From: Rhodoferax sp.
GTDB lineage: Bacteria > Pseudomonadota > Gammaproteobacteria > Burkholderiales > Burkholderiaceae_C
Direction of reading: 5' to 3'
Assembly: GCA_028711355.1 (NCBI GenBank)
Contig: JAQTSL010000070.1
Coordinates: 5,426 to 13,205, forward strand
Length of the DNA: 7,780 nt
The notes under the pieces are model-generated. The model saw nothing but the letters and a program-made list of their open reading frames with translations, was not told the origin of the DNA and did no database searches. Positions 1-5,417 of this stretch are shown here, piece by piece (within the stretch, counting starts at the first letter, position 1; every line of letters begins with the position of its first letter). A program made the position numbers and the translations under genes.

Positions 1-763
1 CTGCAATCTGCGTGGTCTTCAGGACCGCGATGTCCACCGTCTCAATGGCCGCTGCTTGCGCCGTGTCAAGCACTGCCATGCCCGCTGTGGTGAGGGCCTG
101 GATTTGTGCTGTGCTCAGAATGGCTACCTGGTCGGTGGTCAGGACCGCCGCTTGGCTGGTCTTCAGGGCCGCTATGCCAGCCGTGGTGATGTTGGCCATC
201 TGGTCGGTGGTCAGCGCGGCGATGCCCGCGGTGGTCATGGCCGCAATTTGGCGGGTCTTCAGGACGGCGATGTCAACTGTTTCAATGGCCGCGATTTGGT
301 CGGTGTTCATCACCGCGATGGCCGCTGTGCTGATGGTTTGGATTTGTGCGGTGTTCAGGTTGGCAACTTGGTCGCTCGTCAGGGCCGCTATGTTGCTGGT
401 GGTCAGGGCCGCCACTTGGCGCGTGCTAAGTACTGCTATGTCAGTGGTCTCGATGGCTGTGACCTGAGCCGTATCAAGGATGGCCAGACCCACAGAGCTG
501 AGTTGCTGTATCTGTACGGTGTCAAGCGCCACAATTTGATCGGTGGTCAGGACATCAATCTGACTGGTCTTCAGGGCCGCTATGCCAGCCGTGGTGATGT
601 TGGCCACCTGGTCGGTGGTCAGCGCGGCGATGCCTGCGGTGTTGATCGCTGCAATCTGCGTGGTCTTCAGGACCGCGATGTCCACCGTCTCAATGGCCGC
701 TGCTTGCGCCGTGTCAAGCACTGCCATGCCCGCTGTGGTGAGGGCCTGGATTTGTGCTGTGCT
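1..763 (-). repeat. 17-octad (408-bp) super-repeat inside the octad gene, with near-identical DNA blocks
   Basis: Octads 6-22 (763-356) align octad for octad with octads 23 onward (355 to the edge), an offset of 408 bp or 136 residues. Within this, 156-226 matches 564-634 with one mismatch. A second offset of 648 bp (27 octads) makes 1-127 identical to 649-775, with imperfect similarity for roughly 40 bases more. Marker octads of the ETVDIAVL type recur at octads 9, 19, 26 and 36, a spacing of 10, 7 and 10. All offsets are multiples of 24 bp, so exchange between copies would keep the frame. Confidence 0.9.
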
Positions 764-907
764 CAGAATGGCTACGTGGTCGGTGGTCAGGGCCGCCGCT
801 TGGCTGGTGGTCAGTGCCGCGATATCAGCCGTTGACAGGCTCTGAATCTGGCTCGTCGTCAACACCGCAATCTGCGCTGTTGTGAATCCAATAACACTTG
901 ATGCCAT
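1..907 (-). CDS. Octapeptide-repeat protein, N-terminal 302 residues (partial, runs off left edge)
   Basis: The frame is open from ATG at 907-905 to the window edge; an in-frame TAA at 928-926 leaves no longer ATG frame. The protein begins MASSVIGF, then has 36 complete octads and part of a 37th. The consensus is T-T-x-Q-I-A-A-L: position 2 is almost always Thr, position 4 Gln/Asp/Gly, position 5 mostly Ile/Val (sometimes Ala/Met), position 8 Leu/Ile. There is no Cys, Pro, Trp or Tyr; Phe occurs once. I count about 21 acidic and 7 basic residues. There is no Sec signal or membrane segment. Thr-x-x-Gln/Asp resembles a helix capping box, so each octad may be one short helical turn (inference). 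A GGGG stretch 7 bases before ATG is only a weak ribosome site. Repetitive acidic proteins of this kind are often annotated as adhesins or haem-utilisation proteins without experimental support; I do not know its function. Total length and C-terminal domain lie outside the window. Confidence 0.85.
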   Translation of the reverse strand, partial: MASSVIGFTTAQIAVLTTSQIQSLSTADIAALTTSQAAALTTDHVAILSTAQIQALTTAGMAVLDTAQAAAIETVDIAVLKTTQIAAINTAGIAALTTDQVANITTAGIAALKTSQIDVLTTDQIVALDTVQIQQLSSVGLAILDTAQVTAIETTDIAVLSTRQVAALTTSNIAALTSDQVANLNTAQIQTISTAAIAVMNTDQIAAIETVDIAVLKTRQIAAMTTAGIAALTTDQMANITTAGIAALKTSQAAVLTTDQVAILSTAQIQALTTAGMAVLDTAQAAAIETVDIAVLKTTQIA

Positions 908-1003
908 GCCCGTACCCCAAAAAAATTATTTACCTACCAAGGCGTATCTGAAGTCAATTTCGCACCAACACAGCCATGCCAATACGCATAGGCAGGCTCG
1001 ACC

Positions 1004-1020
1004 CTCACCAAACTGGTGAG
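1004..1020. other. Perfect 7-bp hairpin upstream of the octad gene
   Basis: CTCACCA (1004-1010) pairs fully with TGGTGAG (1014-1020) around a 3-base loop. It lies about 100 bases upstream of the octad gene's ATG and downstream of the sigma-28-like match, so it would be in the mRNA leader if that promoter is used. On the minus strand no T-run follows. On the plus strand TCAATCTTTT follows, but no plus-strand gene needs a terminator there. It could be an operator or leader structure. Confidence 0.45.
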
Positions 1021-1044
1021 TCAATCTTTTAAAACGTAACGATA

Positions 1045-1071
1045 GCTACGGCACTTTCCAGAAATACTTTA
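1045..1071 (-). promoter_or_regulatory. Sigma-28 (FliA)-like promoter for the octad-repeat gene
   Basis: Reading the minus strand, TAAAGTAT (1071-1064), an 11-base spacer and GCCGTAGC (1052-1045) resemble the enterobacterial sigma-28 consensus TAAAGTTT-N11-GCCGATAA. Seven of eight -35 bases match and the spacer length is exact, but only the GCCG half of the -10 matches. Transcription would start near 1038 and give a leader of about 130 bases. The orientation and position suit the octad gene. Because half of the -10 fails, a chance match is possible. Confidence 0.4.
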
Positions 1072-1248
1072 GGGGATTTTGTGAAATGCCGGTAACAACT
1101 GTTTCATCTTCTCATGAGTTTGTGCCTTCTGCCAGTCAGTGAAGTGGAAAATAGATCAGAAAAAAACCATTTATCTTGGCTTACACGCCACACCTGATTT
1201 GCATCAAGAGAATTGCCCGAGCCTACCCACACTCCAATGTTAAGGGCT

Positions 1249-3141
1249 CTATTTCGCAGCAACAACCCAGGTCACGGCGCGCTGGAGCGCCTGCGTCAAT
1301 TGCACGCCACTCAGCAGCGTTTCAGAATGCGCCAGGTTGGCTTGTGCCACGATATCGCCTTTTTGGCTGGCAATCCAAAACCACTTATGCGCCTCGATCG
1401 GGTCTTGCGCGACACCGTCGCCGGTGGCGTACAGCAACCCTAATTTGGATTGGGCGCTGATCACCCCTTGCTCGGCCGCCTTGGTTAACCATGCCAGCGC
1501 CAACGTGGCATCCATGGCTACGCCCTGACCTTTGGCGTACGCCAACGCCAAATTAAATTGCGCCTCGGGGTCGCCCTGCTCGGCGGCCACCTGCCACCAC
1601 TCGGCAGCTTTGTCGGGTTTTTCCATCTTGGCGTACAAAATGCCCAGGCTGGCCTGCGCCGGCGCAAAGCCCTGCAAGGCGGCTTTTTGGCATAAAACAA
1701 AGGCTTTTTTTAAGTCTTTTTTAACACCCTCGGTGCCACTGATCAGCATCAAGGCCAAATTCCACTGAGCCTTGGCATCGCCCTGGTCGGCAGCTTGCAT
1801 AAACCAATCGCGCGCTTTTATCATGTCCTTGTTGACCTCTTTGCCTTCTGAATACATTAACCCCAACGCACATTGAGCTAAAGCATAACCTTGCTCGGCC
1901 GCGCGTTGGTAGTGACGAAATGCCGCATCCCTATTGCGCTCAGGTTCTGGGGCATTCTCAAAATGGTGTCCCAGAGCGTACTGCACCTCAGGCCCACCAC
2001 CAGCCGCAGCCTTCATAAGGCATGCTTGAACGATCCGGGCAGGTTCAGCCACCGCAAACTGCCCCAAACTGGCAATCGCCTGAGCCTGCCCCGCCTCAAC
2101 CGCCTTAAGGGTCCAAATCAGCCCCAGAAAGTCGTCTTTGGATGTACCTAACCCACCCCAATACAGATGGCCCAGAGCGGCAAAAGCTTCGGGGTGCGCC
2201 TGCGCCGCAGCATGCTGGTACCAATCCAGTGCCTGACGATAGTCAGAATCCGCCTCCAACAACCTGGCCAAAGCCAACTGTGCATCAACTTGACCCCGTT
2301 GCGCAGCGGCGCTAAACCACCGCTGCGCCTGCGCCAGGTCTTGCGCCACACCCCAACCGTTTTGGTACATCAAACCCAACTGATACTTCGCAGTGGCATC
2401 ACCCGCATCGCCGGCCTGGCTCCAGCGCTGGTCATTGCGACGGCGATTGGTCGAGCCCGATACCCGCCGGTTGGCGGCATCCTCGCCGCCCCGGCCCATA
2501 CCTTGCGCATCCAGCCGGGCCATCGCCACCTGTGCAGCGATATGGTACTGGCGCGCGGCCTTGCGGTACCAGCCATAGGCTGCGGCAATATCCTGGGCCA
2601 CGCCTTCGCCTTGAGCATACCGGTCAGCCAGGGCGCACTGCGCAGCAGCCACACCTTGCTCGGCTGCTTTTTTACACCACAAAAAAGCCTGCTCAACGCT
2701 TACTGGGTCTACCTGAGCAGCTAGCATTTCAGAAGCTACTGCCAATTGTGCTTGCGGCACACCGGCCTTGGCCGCCACCTGACACAGCTCCGCTGCCGCC
2801 CGCTCGTGCGTGGTGCTGTAAAACCTGGCCAACTTGTAAATCGCCTTGGGGTGTTCCTGTTCAGCGGCCTTGAGCAACCACTTCAGCGCCTGATGGTCGT
2901 CTTGCTCAACCACCTCACCGGCGCTAAACCGAGTCGCCAACAGGTACTGCGCCGGGGCAAAGCCACGCTCGGCAGACTGTCGTACCCAATCAATGGCCTG
3001 CGAAAAATCTTGCGCAACACCCACCCCATTGGCATACATCAGCGCAATTTCGTATTGCGATTCACGATGCCCAATGCGCGCCTCTTTGAGGGTGCGATCA
3101 AAATCGCGCTTGTCTTTTGCTAAATTTCTGCTTGCCATCAC
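1249..3141 (-). CDS. Sel1-like repeat (SLR) protein
   Basis: A 630-residue protein with about 15 Sel1-like repeats, roughly 36 residues each, of the type A-x-x-x-L-G-x-x-Y-x-x-G-x-G-V-x-x-D-x-x-x-A-x-x-W-x-x-x-A-A. Clear examples are at residues 25-60, 164-200, 248-284, 420-455, 525-560 and 561-596. Residues about 210-247 are an Arg/Asn/Gly-rich linker splitting the array into 5 and 10 repeats. There is no signal peptide or membrane segment, so it is probably cytoplasmic. SLR proteins are alpha/alpha solenoid scaffolds for protein-protein contacts; the partner here is unknown. The start is GTG at 3141 (GTGA overlap with the upstream stop) or the adjacent ATG at 3138 (TGATG, 629 residues). Either implies translational coupling to the efflux gene. 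No enzymatic residues are recognisable. Confidence 0.88.
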   Translation of the reverse strand: MMASRNLAKDKRDFDRTLKEARIGHRESQYEIALMYANGVGVAQDFSQAIDWVRQSAERGFAPAQYLLATRFSAGEVVEQDDHQALKWLLKAAEQEHPKAIYKLARFYSTTHERAAAELCQVAAKAGVPQAQLAVASEMLAAQVDPVSVEQAFLWCKKAAEQGVAAAQCALADRYAQGEGVAQDIAAAYGWYRKAARQYHIAAQVAMARLDAQGMGRGGEDAANRRVSGSTNRRRNDQRWSQAGDAGDATAKYQLGLMYQNGWGVAQDLAQAQRWFSAAAQRGQVDAQLALARLLEADSDYRQALDWYQHAAAQAHPEAFAALGHLYWGGLGTSKDDFLGLIWTLKAVEAGQAQAIASLGQFAVAEPARIVQACLMKAAAGGGPEVQYALGHHFENAPEPERNRDAAFRHYQRAAEQGYALAQCALGLMYSEGKEVNKDMIKARDWFMQAADQGDAKAQWNLALMLISGTEGVKKDLKKAFVLCQKAALQGFAPAQASLGILYAKMEKPDKAAEWWQVAAEQGDPEAQFNLALAYAKGQGVAMDATLALAWLTKAAEQGVISAQSKLGLLYATGDGVAQDPIEAHKWFWIASQKGDIVAQANLAHSETLLSGVQLTQALQRAVTWVVAAK

Positions 3142-4538
3142 TGCACCGAACCGCTCCCGCCGCCCAAGGCTTTGTAGAGCTGCACATTAGACTCCAGTTG
3201 CGCCCGTCTGAGCTGCACCGCCATCTGCTGCGCGCCAATCAATTCGCGCTGTGCCTCCAGCACCTCCAGGTAGCCACTGGCCCCGGCGTCAAACCGCCCT
3301 TGGGCAATTTCCAGACGGCGGCTCTGCGCTTGTACGCCAATACGCACAGCCTCCAATTGCCGAGCCAGGGATTGGCGTGAAGCCAGCAAATCCGCCACCT
3401 CGCGAAACGCCACCTGAATGGAGCGCTCATATTCGGCCACCGCAATCAGTTTGCGTGCCTCGGCCAGGTCCACCCCAGCCGCAGTCCGACCGCCGTCAAA
3501 GAGTGGCATAGTGATCAGTGGTTGAAAAGCCCAGGCACCGCCACTAAATAGGCTTGCCAGTCCCTGGCTGGCCAGACCCAGACTGGCGGTCAGCATCACT
3601 TTTGGCAAAAAAGCGGCCCGCGCAGCAGCAATGTTGGCGTGCGTGGCCCGCAGACGCTGCTCTGCTGCCAGCACGTCCGGGCGCAGCAGCAGCACTTCAG
3701 CGGGCAGGCCCGCCGACAGTGGCTTTTCAAGCCCTTGCTGGTCCAGTCGCGCACCCAGCTTGAAGTCAAAAGGCGCATTGCCCAGCAAAAAATTGAGCCG
3801 ATTTCGCGCCACCGAGAGCTGGTAGTCATAGCTGGCCAACGTCGCCTGGGCAGATTCCAGCAAACTGCGGGCTTGCTGGTATTCAAAATCATTGGCAGCG
3901 CCAGCCTCAAATCCCTTTTGAATCAACAGCAGCGAATGCTCGCGCAGCGCCACGCTGGCTTGCTCATCGGCGATCAGTTCTATGTATTGCAGCAGATTCA
4001 GATACGACAGCGCCACATCGGAGATCAGCGACAGATAGACTGACCGGCGCGACTCCTCAGAGGCCAAATAGCTGACCCGCGCGGCCTCGTTCAGACTGGC
4101 CACGCGACCCCAAAAATCAATTTCGTAAGACACGCCTGACATGGACAGATCAAAACGCCGACTGGTCAGGGGGGCGCCAATGCCGCTCAAGTCTGACGAG
4201 GTTCGCGTCACATTGCCAGACCCCATCGCATTCACGGTCGGCAATAAATCAGCGCGCGCCATACCAAACTGGGCCCGCGCCTCTTGCACCCGGCCTGCAG
4301 CAATGCGCAAATCGCGGTTATTGGCAAGTGCCAGCTCAATCAGACTTTGCAATTGCGGGTCGGTAAAAAAGGCGCTCCAATGGGTTTTGGACGCAGCCGC
4401 CTCAAAATCCCCCGCAGAACTTGCCCACTGCTTGGGCACAGGCAACTCGGGGCGCACAAAGTCCTGGGTGGACGCACACGCCACCAACAACGACACTGAC
4501 GCAGCAAAGACAAACTTCCAGCTCACATCCAAACCCAT
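3138..4538 (-). CDS. NodT/TolC-family outer-membrane efflux lipoprotein
   Basis: The 466-residue length is normal for the RND-type outer-membrane factor lipoprotein family (NodT/OprM/CusC-like). Residues 6-20 form a short signal with lipobox L-V-A-C; Cys21 would be lipidated, and Ala at +2 fits outer-membrane sorting. Two OEP-type halves are visible: the signature SYEIDFWGR, then LRPDVLAAEQRLRATHANIAAARAAFLPK, split here as LRPDVLAAEQ and ARAAFLPK, and PLFDGGR. The trimeric channel would connect an inner-membrane pump and periplasmic adaptor to the exterior. No adaptor or pump gene is in the window, so the substrate cannot be inferred. Upstream is the fliT terminator; downstream it overlaps the Sel1 gene. 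The start is uncertain: ATG 4538 lacks a well-spaced Shine-Dalgarno site, and TTG at codon 3 or GTG at codon 5 would also leave a good lipoprotein signal. Confidence 0.92.
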   Translation of the reverse strand: MGLDVSWKFVFAASVSLLVACASTQDFVRPELPVPKQWASSAGDFEAAASKTHWSAFFTDPQLQSLIELALANNRDLRIAAGRVQEARAQFGMARADLLPTVNAMGSGNVTRTSSDLSGIGAPLTSRRFDLSMSGVSYEIDFWGRVASLNEAARVSYLASEESRRSVYLSLISDVALSYLNLLQYIELIADEQASVALREHSLLLIQKGFEAGAANDFEYQQARSLLESAQATLASYDYQLSVARNRLNFLLGNAPFDFKLGARLDQQGLEKPLSAGLPAEVLLLRPDVLAAEQRLRATHANIAAARAAFLPKVMLTASLGLASQGLASLFSGGAWAFQPLITMPLFDGGRTAAGVDLAEARKLIAVAEYERSIQVAFREVADLLASRQSLARQLEAVRIGVQAQSRRLEIAQGRFDAGASGYLEVLEAQRELIGAQQMAVQLRRAQLESNVQLYKALGGGSGSVQ

Positions 4539-4565
4539 TTCCAGACTTATTCAAGTTGACAGTCT

Positions 4566-4593
4566 AAAAAGAAAATGGCGCTCTAAAGCGCCA
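4566..4593 (-). terminator. Rho-independent terminator after fliT
   Basis: On the minus strand TGGCGCT, loop TTAG and AGCGCCA form a perfect 7-bp GC-rich stem (4593-4576), immediately followed by TTTTCTTTTT. It begins 23 bases after the fliT stop and lies before the efflux gene's start. It therefore probably closes the fliD-fliS-fliT unit and leaves the efflux/Sel1 pair to its own promoter or read-through. Confidence 0.85.
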
Positions 4594-4616
4594 ATAAAGG
4601 GGAATATGCCGGCCTT

Positions 4617-4913
4617 CTAGTGCAGCACGTGCTGCCCTTCAAACTTGGCCTCAAAGTGATCCAGCCAAGGCTCCGCCAGGTACCTGATCTTGGCATCGTT
4701 ACTCAAGATGCGCTGCATGATGCGCGTTTTTTCTTTGCGTGCATCGGCGTCCAGCGTCTCTGTGCTGGCACGGCTGCGCAGTTGCTCGATCAACACCGCG
4801 CTAGCGCTCTCATAGCGCATGACACCGTCCCAGTCTTCAGCCCGGGCAGCATCGAGCATCATGACACTGCTGTTTTCAATAGCCTTGTAGTAATCAATCA
4901 GAATTTGAGACAT
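4617..4913 (-). CDS. fliT: Flagellar protein FliT (FliD chaperone)
   Basis: A 98-residue, helix-rich acidic protein with the FliT-like N-terminus YYKAIENSSVMMLDAARAEDWD and a predicted helical hairpin through IEQLRSR and RIMQRILSNDAKIRYLAEPW. In enterobacteria FliT binds the cap protein FliD before export and inhibits the FlhDC activator; that the same holds here is by analogy. It is somewhat shorter than E. coli FliT (about 120 residues), as is common in betaproteobacteria. It starts 11 bases after the fliS stop, so the two are almost certainly co-transcribed, and it is followed by a strong terminator. The Shine-Dalgarno site before ATG is weak. FliT sequences diverge a lot, so the call leans on position after fliS as well as on sequence. 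Confidence 0.85.
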   Translation of the reverse strand: MSQILIDYYKAIENSSVMMLDAARAEDWDGVMRYESASAVLIEQLRSRASTETLDADARKEKTRIMQRILSNDAKIRYLAEPWLDHFEAKFEGQHVLH

Positions 4914-4924
4914 AACACTTTAAG

Positions 4925-5359
4925 CTACTGAACAGGCCGCAAATACGCCGGCCCATCGCCTTCGATCTGTTTCCAACCGTTCATCACAGGGGCAATCAAA
5001 CGGCTCACCTCATCCAAACCCGCCACATCATTGCGCGCATTGGCCAAGACCAGGCGCCGCACGCAGTAGTCATACAGGGCATTCAGGTTGGTCGCAATTT
5101 CGCCGCCATGCTCCAAATCAAGTGGGGCCTTCAGGCCTTCTTCTAAGATGCAAATGGCGTTGCTGATTTGCTGACACTTGGCTGGGACATTACCCGCTTG
5201 TATGAACAACTTGGCACTGCCAATATAGCGTTGAAGCGCTTCAAACAACAAACAAACCAGCTTATGCGGGTCTGCCATTTCAACGCTCGACTCGACACTA
5301 ACCCTTTTGTAGGCATGTGCGGCGCGGGAGCTGACTGAGGTGTAAATGCTGAACTCCAT
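4925..5359 (-). CDS. fliS: Flagellin export chaperone FliS
   Basis: A 144-residue all-helical protein. The FliS hallmark is present near residues 28-50, where ADPHKLVCLLFEALQRYIGSAK corresponds to the usual S-P-x-K-L-I-x-x-L-Y/F-x-x-A-L (quoted in part: ADPHKLVCLLFEAL). The Y-K-R-V near residue 18 and N-L-x-x-L-Y-D-Y-C-x-R-R-L near residue 92 are also typical. FliS binds the C-terminal D0 region of flagellin in the cytoplasm, prevents premature polymerisation and delivers it to the flagellar export gate. The length is slightly above the usual 125-140. It lies 58 bases after fliD and 11 before fliT. ATG 5359 has no clear Shine-Dalgarno site, which fits the very short leader predicted from the sigma-28 match just upstream. 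Confidence 0.95.
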   Translation of the reverse strand: MEFSIYTSVSSRAAHAYKRVSVESSVEMADPHKLVCLLFEALQRYIGSAKLFIQAGNVPAKCQQISNAICILEEGLKAPLDLEHGGEIATNLNALYDYCVRRLVLANARNDVAGLDEVSRLIAPVMNGWKQIEGDGPAYLRPVQ

Positions 5360-5374
5360 GTTTTGTTGCAGAAA

Positions 5375-5401
5375 TTATCGGCACTGCCAGCGACAACTAA
5401 A
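5375..5401 (-). promoter_or_regulatory. Sigma-28 (FliA) promoter upstream of fliS
   Basis: On the minus strand GCCGATAA (5382-5375) is a perfect match to the sigma-28 -10 element. It is preceded by exactly 11 bases and TTTAGTTG (5401-5394), which matches 5 of 8 bases of TAAAGTTT. It lies entirely in the fliD-fliS gap. The predicted start, near 5368, would leave a leader of only about 10 bases before the fliS ATG, so fliST could be transcribed separately from fliD with a nearly leaderless mRNA. Confidence 0.65.
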
Positions 5402-5417
5402 GAGATAAGCCAAACAT

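Larger units (their letters stand above)
908..1248. other. Intergenic region between Sel1-repeat gene and octad-repeat gene
   Basis: This 341-base gap has no credible gene. It holds a sigma-28-like promoter match (1045-1071) and a perfect 7-bp hairpin (1004-1020), both listed separately. There is also a run of seven T on the minus strand (1166-1160), preceded only by a 3-bp stem, too weak to call a terminator for the Sel1 gene. The last 30 bases before the octad gene's ATG are A/T-rich. Confidence 0.7.

Noticed and set aside
12..845. Long plus-strand open frames of 151, 259 and 87 codons across the repeat region
   Set aside because: They are antisense shadows of the 24-bp periodic octad gene: a repeat unit lacking stops in one antisense frame stays open throughout. 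Their products are implausible and they have no start signals; the minus frame gives the coherent octad protein.
1..907. CRISPR-like or satellite-like repeat array
   Set aside because: The units are contiguous 24-bp codon-phased repeats with no unique spacers, and degeneracy follows codon logic. It is protein-coding.
1069..1107. A 12-codon minus-strand frame (M-K-Q-L-L-P-A-F-H-K-I-P) upstream of the octad gene
   Set aside because: It overlaps the putative promoter, would not be on the transcript from that promoter, and shows no attenuator structure; too short to support.
1160..1180. Possible terminator of the Sel1 gene (T7 run on the minus strand)
   Set aside because: Only a 3-bp stem precedes the T-run; not enough for a rho-independent terminator.
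4539..4565. Imperfect dyad (AGACT...AGTCT around TCAAGTTGA) as an operator for the efflux gene
   Set aside because: Arms are only 5 bases and the inner palindrome is short; no recognisable -35/-10 pair accompanies it.
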